64,000 nucleotides of DNA, from NCBI RefSeq assembly GCF_032121415.1, contig NZ_CP135079.1:3968001-4032000 (forward strand), in the 5' to 3' direction. The notes beneath the pieces were generated by a model. It was not told the DNA's origin. It searched no databases and was given only the letters and a program-made list of their open reading frames with translations. Shown one piece after another: positions 8,570 to 17,254 of this stretch (position 1 is its first letter; each line of letters opens with the position of its first letter). The position numbers and the translations under genes were made by a program. This DNA comes from Streptomyces parvus (GTDB lineage Bacteria > Actinomycetota > Actinomycetes > Streptomycetales > Streptomycetaceae).

Positions 8570-9523
8570 TCAGGCGGTGAGAGCAGACGGCCGCATGGTC
8601 TTGCGGTACTCCCGGGGTGTGACGCCGTAGCGGTCCCGGAACAGCCGGCTGAAGTGCGAGGCCCCGTAGAAACCCGAGCGCTCGCCGATCGCCGCGATGG
8701 AGAGGTGGGCGAGGCCGGGATCGGCCAGTTCGGAACGGCAGCGGGCGAGCCGCTCGTCCCTGATCCACCGCGCGGGGCTGGTGTTGTGCTCGTTGAAGAT
8801 CTTCTGCAGATAGCGCAGCGAGACGTTGTGCTGCTGGGCCACGGTCACCGGGCTCAGCTCCGGGACCGCGATGTTGTCACGGATGAAGGCCTGCACATGC
8901 ACCATCAGGGTCTGGCGGCCGACGCCCGTCGCGGCCGCCGCACTGCGGATGCGCTCGGCGAACAGAGCGCCCGCCAGCCCCGCGACGCTGCCGCCGAGCA
9001 GGTCGATCGCGGTGTCGACCTCCTCGCCGTACCGCTCCAGTCCGGCGAGCAGCTCCGACATCAGGGCGCCGAGCCCCTGGGAACCGTGCCACACCCTCGC
9101 GGTGAGCAGGTCCGACTCCTTGGGCGTGAGGCCGATCGAGCGGTGCGGCAGGGCGAGCGTCACCATGCGGAGGTCCTCCGGCATGGAGATCCGGTGCGGA
9201 CGGGAACTGTCGTAGCAGACGAGCTGGGAGCTGCAGGCGACCGCCCGGCGGCCGTCCTGTTCCACATGGACCTCTCCCGCGAGCGGACGTAACACCCGCA
9301 GGTAGGTCTCGGCCGCCGGTCCCGCCCGCCCCGGTCTGCTCACCTCGCCCGGGCCCCCCTCCACCACACAGACCCACGCGTCGCCGAAACGCCGGCTGAC
9401 CGTCGTCCCGGCGAGTTCATCGCCGTGCTCGGCGACGGCGCCCGGACCGGTGTCCATGCGTATGTTCCGTCTCGTGCGGCCGGTTGCCGCCAGCTGTCTG
9501 CTCGGTTCACTGGTGCAGAGCAT
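8570..9523 (-). CDS. AraC-family transcriptional regulator
   Basis: A 317-residue protein with an N-terminal sensor half (AraC-binding-like, roughly 20-200) and a C-terminal double helix-turn-helix. VAQQHNVSLRYLQKIF is the first recognition helix region and IGERSGFYGASHFSRLF-RDRYGVTPREYRK the classic AraC signature. I chose ATG at 9523 because GGGGGA precedes it; an ATG at 9457 would shorten the sensor and lacks a clear ribosome site. It is followed at 82 bp by the methyltransferase and ligase, and is divergent from the FMN-oxidase-like gene across 318 bp, so it likely controls both units. The inducer is unknown. Confidence 0.87.
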   Translation of the reverse strand: MLCTSEPSRQLAATGRTRRNIRMDTGPGAVAEHGDELAGTTVSRRFGDAWVCVVEGGPGEVSRPGRAGPAAETYLRVLRPLAGEVHVEQDGRRAVACSSQLVCYDSSRPHRISMPEDLRMVTLALPHRSIGLTPKESDLLTARVWHGSQGLGALMSELLAGLERYGEEVDTAIDLLGGSVAGLAGALFAERIRSAAAATGVGRQTLMVHVQAFIRDNIAVPELSPVTVAQQHNVSLRYLQKIFNEHNTSPARWIRDERLARCRSELADPGLAHLSIAAIGERSGFYGASHFSRLFRDRYGVTPREYRKTMRPSALTA

Positions 9524-9671
9524 GAGTTCCCCCGTTACCTGCCCGAAGTGCGGTGCCCGGGCGTATGTCGGCCGCTCCGTTGCGGCCGGACGCCGCCTGA
9601 GCGGTGGCTCTCTTTCCGTGCCTTCCGTGGATCCGTCAGCATGGGAACATACCTGCATGCTGGTTTTCTAC

Positions 9672-9696
9672 GGCCCATCGAAACCTTTGATGGGCC
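9672..9696. promoter_or_regulatory. Hairpin/inverted repeat in a 318-bp divergent gap
   Basis: GGCCCATC pairs with GATGGGCC around GAAACCTTT, 146 nt upstream of the gene at 9842 and in the gap shared with the AraC regulator. It could be an operator half-site pair or a 5'-UTR hairpin. The rest of the gap (9524-9841) shows no gene and no other clear site. Confidence 0.35.
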
Positions 9697-9841
9697 ACTT
9701 CCACCGGACCCCGAAAGGGCGCAACTCGGGCAGGAAGCATGCGCGATTGGTCAACAGTGGGGGAGGTGTCGCCGTTAGCGTCGCTCACGCCCGCCCGGCC
9801 CCGCCTGCGACGGCCGCTCCCTCCCGCACGAGGAGACCGAA

Positions 9842-10765
9842 ATGATCAGATCGCCTCACCACGAGGGCGAGCAGGCCGTTCAGCGACGGGCGGGAGAAGG
9901 GCACCCGGGCTGGGGGTCGCCCATGTTCGACAACACCGTCCAGCCGGGGTTCGCCGTGTTCCTGCGGGAGCAGCGCATGCTGTTCCTCGGGGCGGCCGAC
10001 GCCGACGGCGCGGTCTGGGCCTCCGTCCTCACCGGTGCCGCCGGCTTCGTCGACACGGTCGGTCCGCACCAGGTCGTGGTCGACGCCGCACCGGTTCCCG
10101 GCGACCCCCTGGCCGACGCCTTCAGCGCCCCGCGCGATCTGGGCGTCCTCGCGCTCGACCCCCGCACGATCCGGCGGATCAGGCTGAGCGGGGTGGCGCG
10201 GCGGCAGGGCGGCCGCCTCCACATCGCCACGGAACAGGTTCTGGGAAACTGCCCCAAGTACCTCCAGCAGCGGGATCTCGTGGAGTCCGACGCACCCGCC
10301 GGAGACACCCCCGCGGTCGTGCGCCACGAGCTGGGCCCGCGGGAGCGCCGGTGGATCGCGGAGGCGGACACCTTCTTCATCGCCAGCCGCGCGCCCGGCC
10401 ACGGGGCCGACGCCTCGCACCGCGGAGGTGAACCGGGCTTCGTGACGGTCGAAGGCCCCCGCAGGCTCTCCTGGCCGGACTACCCGGGGAACTCCTTCTA
10501 CATGACCCTGGGAAACCTCTCGCTGGACGCGGCGTGCGGGCTGCTCTTCCTCGACTGGGAACGGGGCGGCACGCTCCAGCTGACCGGCCGTGCCCGCATC
10601 GACTGGGATCCGGACCACCGTGCCGCGCTGCCGGGCGCCCTGAGGAGGATCGAGTTCGACGTCGAACGAGTGGTCACGATCCGCCGGGCCGTCCCCCACC
10701 GGTGGGCGCTGATGGCCAGGTCGCGGTTCAACCCGCCGCCGCCCGCGAGCTGCGTGGCCCCCTGA
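9842..10765 (+). CDS. FMN-binding pyridoxamine-5'-phosphate-oxidase-family protein (long form)
   Basis: A 307-residue split-barrel flavoprotein homologue, about twice the size of PPOX-class enzymes. The first barrel half reads FLREQRMLFLGAADADGAVWASVLTG. The second half contains ADTFFIASRAPGHGADASHRGGEPGFV and then YPGNSFYMTLGNLSLDAACGLL, the hallmarks of the COG3576/MSMEG-type PNPOx-like group. Such proteins bind FMN and are usually of unknown substrate. GAGGAG sits a few bases before the ATG. It is divergent from the AraC regulator and probably under its control; it ends 13 bp before the convergent LysR gene. A role in the neighbouring pathway is inferred. Confidence 0.8.
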   Translation: MIRSPHHEGEQAVQRRAGEGHPGWGSPMFDNTVQPGFAVFLREQRMLFLGAADADGAVWASVLTGAAGFVDTVGPHQVVVDAAPVPGDPLADAFSAPRDLGVLALDPRTIRRIRLSGVARRQGGRLHIATEQVLGNCPKYLQQRDLVESDAPAGDTPAVVRHELGPRERRWIAEADTFFIASRAPGHGADASHRGGEPGFVTVEGPRRLSWPDYPGNSFYMTLGNLSLDAACGLLFLDWERGGTLQLTGRARIDWDPDHRAALPGALRRIEFDVERVVTIRRAVPHRWALMARSRFNPPPPASCVAP

Positions 10766-10778
10766 GCGCCCGGGCCCC

Positions 10779-11660
10779 TCACCCCCGCGCGACGATCTCC
10801 CGGGCCAGTGCCGCCAGTTCCGGCAGGGCGGGGTGGCCCGGGGCGTCGCGGCGGGCGAGGAGGACCGGGACGGCCGGGGCGTCGACGAGCGGAAGGTAGG
10901 CGACCCCCGTGTGCGGGTGCTGGTCGGCGGTCGACGTGGTGGACACCCCGCTGCCGCGGCCGGCGGCGATGGCGGTGAGCCAGTCGTCGGTGTTGCCGAC
11001 GGTGAGGGTGGCGGCCGGGCGGGCGTGCGGCGGCCACAGGTCCACGGTGGTGGTGCCGGAGACGGTGTTCAGGACGACCGGGCCGTCCGCGAGATCGGCG
11101 AGTTCGAGCGCGGCGCGTGCCGCGAGCGGCCCGTCCGCGGCCACCGCCGCCACCCGTACCTCGGTGAACAGCACCTCGGCGACCAGCCCCGGCGCGTCCA
11201 CCGGGCCGCGCAGCAGCGCCGCGTCGACCTCGCCCCGGGTCAGACCGGCGGTGCGGTCGTCGATCCTGAGCAGTTCCAGCGGGGTGCCCGGGAAGCGTTC
11301 CTGCCAGGTCCGCAGCAGCGGTGTGGTGTAGGGCCCGAACGCGGACCAGGCGTGCCCGAGCCGCAGCGGCCAGGTGCGCAGCCGCCCGGAGTCGAGCGCG
11401 TCGTCGAAGGCGGCGACCGCGGCGGCGGCCTTGTCGCGGAAGGCGTCGCCGTCGGGGGTGAGGACGAGATGGTGGGTGGAACGGTCGACGAGCCGGACCC
11501 CGAGGTGCCGCTCCAGCGCGGCGAGGGTGCGGGACACGGCGGGCTGGGTCAGCCGGAGGCGGGCCGCGGCCCGCGTGATGTTGAGCTCGTCGGCGACCGC
11601 GAGGAAGGCCCGCAGATGCCGGAGTTCCACGGGGCGGCCGGTGGCGCGTTCCTCGCTCAT
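10779..11660 (-). CDS. LysR-family transcriptional regulator
   Basis: A 293-residue LysR protein. The N-terminal winged HTH, ELRHLRAFLAVADELNITRAAARLRL through QPAVSRTLAALERHLG, is a textbook LTTR DNA-binding domain (residues 12-70). The remainder is a periplasmic-binding-protein-like effector domain (about 95-290). It is divergent from the DMT transporter gene across 157 bp, the standard arrangement for a LysR regulator controlling its neighbour, so it probably senses the exported metabolite. ATG at 11660 gives the full HTH. Confidence 0.92.
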   Translation of the reverse strand: MSEERATGRPVELRHLRAFLAVADELNITRAAARLRLTQPAVSRTLAALERHLGVRLVDRSTHHLVLTPDGDAFRDKAAAAVAAFDDALDSGRLRTWPLRLGHAWSAFGPYTTPLLRTWQERFPGTPLELLRIDDRTAGLTRGEVDAALLRGPVDAPGLVAEVLFTEVRVAAVAADGPLAARAALELADLADGPVVLNTVSGTTTVDLWPPHARPAATLTVGNTDDWLTAIAAGRGSGVSTTSTADQHPHTGVAYLPLVDAPAVPVLLARRDAPGHPALPELAALAREIVARG

Positions 11661-11817
11661 GCGTCGGGAGCATAACGGGAGCGTGATCGGCATTTCACGG
11701 AACGCGCGGACGTCCTTACGGTGAAGGGGGAACCATGGCGGGCACGGTTTCTCATCCTGTACCGTCCAGTCCATTGCAGTGCACTGACTCACTCGCTCGC
11801 CCCTGGAAGGCCCTCCC

Positions 11818-12774
11818 GTGAACGACCAGCGCAGCGCCGCCGAACCGGCCGCCGCAGCCGTCGCCGTCTCCGAAGCGGTGACGGCACTCGAAGGCGCCGG
11901 ACGGTCCTGGGCGGACCGCCGGGCGGCGCTGGCGCCGATCGCGCTGGTGGTCGCCGGCGGCCTCTCCGTCCAGTTCGGCTCGGCGGTCGCGGCGCTGCTG
12001 ATGCCGAAGGCGGGCGCGCTGGGCGTCGTCACCCTGCGGCTGGTGGCCGCCGCTCTGATCCTGCTGGTGATCTGCCGCCCGAAGCTGCGCGGCCACTCGC
12101 GTGCCGACTGGGGCACGGTGCTGGCCTTCGGTGTCGCCATGGGCGGCATGAACACGCTCTTCTACCTGGCGCTGGACCGGATCCCGCTCGGTATCGCCGT
12201 CACCCTGGAGGTGCTCGGCCCGCTCGCCCTCTCGGTGTTCGCCTCCCGCCGCCTGATCAACGTCCTGTGGGCCGGGCTCGCCCTCGTCGGTGTCGTCCTG
12301 CTGGGCGGCGGCGGTTTCGACCGCCTCGACCCGGTCGGCGCGGCCTTCGCCCTGGCGGCCGGGGCGATGTGGGCGGCGTACATCGTATTCAGCGCCCGCA
12401 CCGGCCGCCGCTTCCCGCAGGCGGACGGGCTCGCGCTGGCGATGGTGGTCGCCGCGGTCCTCTCGCTGCCGCTCGGCGTCATCGAGTCCGGGGCGAAGCT
12501 GACGGTTCCGTCCACCGTGGCGCTCGGGGCAGCGGTGGCCGTCCTCAGCTCGGTGCTCCCGTACACCCTGGAGCTGATGGCCCTGCGCCGTCTGCCCGCG
12601 CCCACGTTCGCCGTGATGATGAGCCTGGAGCCGGCCATCGCCGCCGGTGCGGGCTTCCTGATCCTGGACCAGGCCCTCTCCACGACGGACGCCCTCGCCA
12701 TCGCCCTGGTCATCGGGGCGAGCATCGGAGCCGTACGCAGCCGGTCCGGGCGGGCTCCGCGACGCGAGGCGTGA
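11818..12774 (+). CDS. EamA/DMT-family exporter (RhtA-like)
   Basis: A 318-residue membrane protein with ten hydrophobic segments in two EamA repeats; the second begins near GAAFALAAGAMWAAYIVFSARTG. The EVLGPLALSVFASRR and YTLELMALRRLPAPTFAVMMSLEPA stretches are very like RhtA-type threonine/homoserine and other amino-acid exporters. The start is GTG at 11818 after a GAAGG-rich leader. Regulated presumably by the divergent LysR gene. Substrate assignment is by similarity only. Confidence 0.88.
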   Translation: MNDQRSAAEPAAAAVAVSEAVTALEGAGRSWADRRAALAPIALVVAGGLSVQFGSAVAALLMPKAGALGVVTLRLVAAALILLVICRPKLRGHSRADWGTVLAFGVAMGGMNTLFYLALDRIPLGIAVTLEVLGPLALSVFASRRLINVLWAGLALVGVVLLGGGGFDRLDPVGAAFALAAGAMWAAYIVFSARTGRRFPQADGLALAMVVAAVLSLPLGVIESGAKLTVPSTVALGAAVAVLSSVLPYTLELMALRRLPAPTFAVMMSLEPAIAAGAGFLILDQALSTTDALAIALVIGASIGAVRSRSGRAPRREA

Positions 12775-12940
12775 GCCGGGGCTCGCCCGCCACCCCGCAG
12801 GAGCCTCAGCGGTCGGCGGGCAGGATCCGGGCGAGGCCGCGCGACGGAGCGGGTGGGGACGTCGGCCATGGACAGCGAGGGGCCGACGGGGCGGAGTGGC
12901 GGGGTGGGTGCCGCCCTGCGTTCTGCGGCAGCAAATCATG

Positions 12941-12952
12941 CAAGCGCGCTTG
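12941..12952. promoter_or_regulatory. Palindrome upstream of the catabolic operon, candidate TetR operator
   Basis: CAAGCGCGCTTG is a perfect 12-bp palindrome set in AAATCATG...ATTGTTT, the only AT-richer patch in the 239-bp gap before the 13.0-23.5 kb operon. It lies 62 nt upstream of the first GTG. TetR regulators of acyl-CoA operons commonly bind such sites; the operon encodes a TetR protein. Rest of the gap: no gene seen. Confidence 0.45.
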
Positions 12953-13013
12953 ATTGTTTCCCGGGGCGCTGCCATGCTCCTGGGCACCACACCCGGTCCC
13001 GAGGGGAGCGCAC

Positions 13014-13847
13014 GTGTCCGCTGTCGTAGCCGTGATCGACGATCTGCGCGAAGAGAGCGACGAACTCGACCAACTCGTGGGGGTGTTGGACGGGCCGGGC
13101 TGGCGTGGACCGACACCCGCCGACCGGTGGACCGTCGCCCACCAGATCGCCCATCTCAGCTGGACCGACGAGGTCGCCCTGCTGGCCGCCACCGAGCCGG
13201 ACCGGTTCGGCGACGAGGTCGCCAAGGCCCTGGCCGCCCCCGAGTCCTTCGTCGACGAGGCGGCCGACGCCCTCGTCGCCGCCCACGCCCCGGACGCCCT
13301 GCTCGCCCGCTGGCGCGAGGGCCGGGCGCGGCTCGACAAGGTCCTCCGCGACGCCCCGGCCGGCACCCGGATCCCCTGGTACGGGCCGCCGATGAGCGTC
13401 GCGTCCATGGCGACCGCCCGGCTCATGGAGACCTGGGCCCACGGCCAGGACATCGCGGACGCCCTCGGCGTGACCCGGACCCCGACCGCCCGGCTCCGGC
13501 ATGTGGCGCGGATCGGCGTACGGGCTCGGAACTACGCCTACGCGGTACGCGGGATCACCGCACCCGAGGAGGAGTTCCGCGTCGAACTCCACACGGCGGA
13601 CGGCGAGATGATCGCGTACGGGCCCGAGGGCGCCGCCCAGCGGATCACCGGCCCGCTCCTCGACTTCTGCCTCCTGGTCACCCAGCGCGCCCACCGCTGC
13701 GACCTCGCGGTCACCGCCGAGGGCCGCGAGGCCGACCAGTGGCTCGGCATCGCGCAGGCCTTCGCCGGCCCGCCGGGACCGGGCCGGCTGCCGCGCGCGG
13801 AACAACCGGGACAACCGGATCGCACGGAGCGGGACGGCCACCGGTGA
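13014..13847 (+). CDS. TIGR03084-type metal-binding protein (DinB/maleylpyruvate-isomerase fold)
   Basis: A 277-residue protein with the DinB-like four-helix domain found in mycothiol-dependent isomerases. WTVAHQIAHLSWTDEVALLA carries the first metal-binding histidine region, and ATARLMETWAHGQDIADALG the second. TIGR03084 proteins are actinobacterial and often sit beside AtuA and acyl-CoA carboxylase genes; their chemistry is unknown. The GTG at 13014 follows GAGGGGAG; an in-frame ATG 60 nt earlier has no ribosome site. Its stop overlaps the AtuA start as GTGA, so this is the first gene of the operon. A thiol-dependent isomerase or transferase role is only inferred. Confidence 0.82.
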   Translation: MSAVVAVIDDLREESDELDQLVGVLDGPGWRGPTPADRWTVAHQIAHLSWTDEVALLAATEPDRFGDEVAKALAAPESFVDEAADALVAAHAPDALLARWREGRARLDKVLRDAPAGTRIPWYGPPMSVASMATARLMETWAHGQDIADALGVTRTPTARLRHVARIGVRARNYAYAVRGITAPEEEFRVELHTADGEMIAYGPEGAAQRITGPLLDFCLLVTQRAHRCDLAVTAEGREADQWLGIAQAFAGPPGPGRLPRAEQPGQPDRTERDGHR

Positions 13848-15652
13848 GCGCCGCCGCCGGGCCCGTCCCCGAAGCCGCCCGCGCCCCCGAGGCCGACCCC
13901 GTCTCCGCTCCCGCCCCCGTACCCGCCCCCAGTCCCGTCCTCCGCATCGGCAACGCCTCCGGCTTCTACGGCGACCGCTTCGACGCCCTGCGCGAGATGC
14001 TCACCGGCGGGCCCCTCGACGTCCTCACCGGTGACTACCTCGCCGAGCTGACCATGCTCATCCTCGGCCGCAGCCGCCTCAAGGACCCGCAGAAGGGCTA
14101 CGCCACCACCTTCCTGCGCCAGTTGGAGGAAGGGCTCGGCCTCGCCCACGAGCGCGGGGTGAAGATCGTCGCCAACGCGGGCGGCCTCAACCCGGCCGGA
14201 CTCGCGGCCGCGGTGAGGAAGTTGGCGGGCAAGGTCGGCGTGCCCGTCACCGTGGCGTACGTCGAGGGCGACAGCCTGCCCGTCCCGGACGGGTTCCTCA
14301 CCGCCAACGCCTACCTCGGCGGCTCCGGGATCGCCGCCTGTCTGCGGGCCGGGGCCGATGTCGTCGTCACGGGCCGGGTCACCGACGCGGCACTGGTCAC
14401 CGGGCCCGCCGCCGCCCACTTCGGCTGGGGCCCGGGAGACCTGGACGCGCTGGCGGGGGCCGTGGTCGCCGGGCACGTCCTGGAGTGCGGTACGCAGGCG
14501 ACCGGCGGGAACCACGCCTTCTTCGGCGAGCACGACCCCGCCCGCCTCCGCCGCCCCGGCTTCCCGCTCGCCGAGATCCGCGCCGACGGCTCGTCCGTCA
14601 TCACCAAGCACGACGGTACGGGCGGGGTCGTCGACCTCTCCACCGTCACCGCCCAACTCCTGTACGAGACCGGCGGAGCCCGGTACGCGGGCCCCGACGT
14701 CACCGCCCGGCTCGACACCGTGCGCCTCGCCACCGACGGCCCCGACCGGGTCCGGATCGACGGCGTACGCGGTGAGGCCCCGCCGCCGACCCTCAAGGCC
14801 GGGCTGACCCGGCTCGGCGGCTGGCGCAACGAGGTCGTCTTCGTCCTCACCGGCCTCGACGTCGAGGCCAAGGCCCGCCTCGTGCGCGACCAGTTCGCCG
14901 ACGCCCTGGAGCGGGGCGGCGCCCGTCCGCCCGCCGAGGTGCGCTGGGAGCTGGCCCGTACCGACCACGCCGACGCCGACACCGAGGAGCGGGCCAGCGC
15001 CCTGCTCCGGCTCGTCGTCCGCGACCAGGACGCCGAGGCGGTCGGCCGCACCGTCTCCGGGGCCGCCATCGAACTGGCCCTCGGCAGCTACCCGGGGTTC
15101 CACGTCACCGCCCCGCCCGGAAAGGGCGCGCCCTACGGGGTGTTCGAGGCCCGGCCCGTACCGGCGGCGGAGGTCGAGCACATCGCCGTGCTGCCGGACG
15201 GAACCCGGCAGGAGATGAGACCGCCGCCCCGTACGCAGGAGTTGGCCGAGGTCGAGGACCCGCCGCTCCCCGCCCCGTACCCCTCCGGCCCAACCCGCCG
15301 CGCCCCCCTCGGTCTGATCGCGGGCGCTCGCAGCGGCGACAAGGGCGGCGACGCCAACGTGGGCGTCTGGGTGCGCGACGACGACACGTGGCGATGGCTC
15401 GCGCACGAGCTGAGCGTCGAGCGGTTCAAGCACCTGCTGCCGGAGACAGCCGACCTCACCGTCATCCGTCATGTCCTGCCCAACCTGCGCGCCCTGAACT
15501 TCACCGTCCACGGCCTCCTGGGCGAAGGCGTCGCCGCCCAGGCCCGGTTCGACCCGCAGGCCAAGGCGCTGGGGGAGTGGCTGCGGTCCCGGTGGCTTCC
15601 CATCCCCGTCTCCCTGCTGGCAGACGGCCCCATCCCGGAGGTGACCGCATGA
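13844..15652 (+). CDS. AtuA-family protein (DUF1446 plus AtuA-like ferredoxin-fold domain)
   Basis: A 602-residue protein. After a ~30-residue Pro/Ala-rich N-terminus the DUF1446/AtuA domain runs from LRIGNASGFYGDRFDALREM to about residue 450, with the family-typical GDYLAELTM, VANAGGLNPAG and VVVTGRVTDAALV segments. A second domain from GLIAGARSGDKGGDANVGVW to the end is the AtuA-like ferredoxin-fold unit, fused here but separate in some species. AtuA is required for acyclic terpene (citronellol/geraniol) use in Pseudomonas, but its reaction is not established. GTGA overlap upstream and ATGA overlap downstream place it firmly in the operon with the carboxylase. Confidence 0.88.
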   Translation: MSAAAGPVPEAARAPEADPVSAPAPVPAPSPVLRIGNASGFYGDRFDALREMLTGGPLDVLTGDYLAELTMLILGRSRLKDPQKGYATTFLRQLEEGLGLAHERGVKIVANAGGLNPAGLAAAVRKLAGKVGVPVTVAYVEGDSLPVPDGFLTANAYLGGSGIAACLRAGADVVVTGRVTDAALVTGPAAAHFGWGPGDLDALAGAVVAGHVLECGTQATGGNHAFFGEHDPARLRRPGFPLAEIRADGSSVITKHDGTGGVVDLSTVTAQLLYETGGARYAGPDVTARLDTVRLATDGPDRVRIDGVRGEAPPPTLKAGLTRLGGWRNEVVFVLTGLDVEAKARLVRDQFADALERGGARPPAEVRWELARTDHADADTEERASALLRLVVRDQDAEAVGRTVSGAAIELALGSYPGFHVTAPPGKGAPYGVFEARPVPAAEVEHIAVLPDGTRQEMRPPPRTQELAEVEDPPLPAPYPSGPTRRAPLGLIAGARSGDKGGDANVGVWVRDDDTWRWLAHELSVERFKHLLPETADLTVIRHVLPNLRALNFTVHGLLGEGVAAQARFDPQAKALGEWLRSRWLPIPVSLLADGPIPEVTA

Positions 15653-17247
15653 CCGTCCTGCCCACCGCACTCGACACCAACAGCTCCGAATACGCGGCGA
15701 ATCGGGCCGGCATGGTGGAGAAGCTCGCCGAGCTGGAGGCCGAGCACGCCAAGGCGCTCGCGGGCGGCGGCGAGAAGTACGTGACCCGGCACCGGAAGCG
15801 CGGCAAGCTTCCGGCCCGGGAACGGATCGAGCTGCTCCTCGACCCCGACACCCCGTTCCTGGAGCTGTCGCCGCTGGCCGCCTGGGGCAGTGACTACGCC
15901 GTGGGGGCCTCCCTCGTCACCGGGATCGGGGTGGTCGAGGGCGTCGAGTGCCTGATCACCGCCAACGACCCGACCGTACGCGGCGGAGCGTCGAACCCCT
16001 GGACACTGAAGAAGGCCCTGCGCGCCAACGAGATCGCCTTCGCCAACCGGCTCCCCGCCATCAGCCTGGTGGAGTCGGGCGGGGCGGACCTGCCCTCCCA
16101 GAAGGAGATCTTCATCCCCGGCGGGGCGCTCTTCCGGGACATCACCCGGCTCTCCGCCGCCGGAATCCCCACCGTGGCCGTCGTGTTCGGCAACTCCACC
16201 GCCGGAGGCGCGTACGTCCCCGGCATGTCCGATCACACCGTGATGATCAAGGAGCAGTCCAAGGTCTTCCTCGGCGGACCGCCCCTGGTGAAGATGGCCA
16301 CCGGCGAGGAGAGCGACGACGAGTCCCTCGGCGGGGCCGAGATGCACGCCCGTACGTCGGGGCTGGCCGACCACTTCGCCGTGGACGAGCACGACGCGGT
16401 CCGTCAGGCCCGCCGGATCGTCGCCCGGCTCAACTGGCGCAAGGCGCACGTCGATCCCGGACCCGCCGAGCCGCCGAAGTACCACGAGGACGAACTGCTC
16501 GGCATCGTCCCCGGCGATCTGAAGGCCCCGTTCGACCCGCGCGAGGTCATCGCCCGCCTGGTCGACGGCTCGGACTTCGACACGTTCAAGCCGCTGTACG
16601 GGACGAGCCTGGTCACCGGCTGGGCACGGCTCCACGGCTACCCGGTCGGCATCCTCGCCAACGCGCAGGGGGTGCTGTTCAGCGAGGAGTCGCAGAAGGC
16701 CGCGCAGTTCATCCAACTCGCCAACCAGCGCGACATCCCGCTGCTCTTCCTCCACAACACCACCGGCTACATGGTCGGCAAGGAGTACGAGCAGGGCGGG
16801 ATCATCAAGCACGGCGCGATGATGATCAACGCGGTGGCGAACTCGAAGGTCCCGCATCTGTCGGTCCTGATGGGCGCGTCCTACGGGGCCGGGCACTACG
16901 GCATGTGCGGCCGCGCCTACGATCCGCGCTTCCTCTTCGCCTGGCCCAGCAGCAAGTCCGCCGTCATGGGCCCGCAGCAGCTCGCGGGCGTCCTCTCCAT
17001 CGTCGCCCGCGCATCGGCCGCCTCGAAGGGGCAGCCGTACGACGACGGGGCGGACGCCGGGCTGCGCGCCATGGTGGAGCAGCAGATCGAGGCGGAGTCG
17101 CTGCCGGTGTTCCTGTCGGGGCGGCTGTACGACGACGGGGTCATCGACCCGCGCGACACCCGGACCGTCCTCGGGATGTGCCTGTCCGCGATCCACACCG
17201 CACCGGTCGAGGGCGCCCGTGGCGGCTTCGGCGTCTTCCGGATGTGA
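15649..17247 (+). CDS. Biotin-dependent acyl-CoA carboxylase, carboxyltransferase (beta) subunit
   Basis: A 532-residue carboxyltransferase of the methylcrotonyl/geranyl-CoA carboxylase beta type. Two crotonase-like halves are visible: GKLPARERIELLLD to FGNSTAGGAYVPGMSD, and ILANAQGVLFSEESQKAAQF to MGASYGAGHYGMCGRAYDPRF. The oxyanion-hole glycine motifs are intact and the length is normal. It would move CO2 from carboxybiotin to a branched or unsaturated acyl-CoA. ATGA overlap with AtuA and a 7-nt gap to the alpha subunit show one operon. Substrate could be methylcrotonyl-, geranyl- or related CoA; no HMG-CoA lyase is nearby, which argues against simple leucine breakdown. Confidence 0.93.
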   Translation: MTVLPTALDTNSSEYAANRAGMVEKLAELEAEHAKALAGGGEKYVTRHRKRGKLPARERIELLLDPDTPFLELSPLAAWGSDYAVGASLVTGIGVVEGVECLITANDPTVRGGASNPWTLKKALRANEIAFANRLPAISLVESGGADLPSQKEIFIPGGALFRDITRLSAAGIPTVAVVFGNSTAGGAYVPGMSDHTVMIKEQSKVFLGGPPLVKMATGEESDDESLGGAEMHARTSGLADHFAVDEHDAVRQARRIVARLNWRKAHVDPGPAEPPKYHEDELLGIVPGDLKAPFDPREVIARLVDGSDFDTFKPLYGTSLVTGWARLHGYPVGILANAQGVLFSEESQKAAQFIQLANQRDIPLLFLHNTTGYMVGKEYEQGGIIKHGAMMINAVANSKVPHLSVLMGASYGAGHYGMCGRAYDPRFLFAWPSSKSAVMGPQQLAGVLSIVARASAASKGQPYDDGADAGLRAMVEQQIEAESLPVFLSGRLYDDGVIDPRDTRTVLGMCLSAIHTAPVEGARGGFGVFRM

Positions 17248-17254
17248 GGCCCAG

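Noticed and set aside
8826..9377. Plus- and minus-strand ORFs inside the AraC gene
   Set aside because: They are shadows of the real frame with arginine/glycine-rich translations and no ribosome sites.
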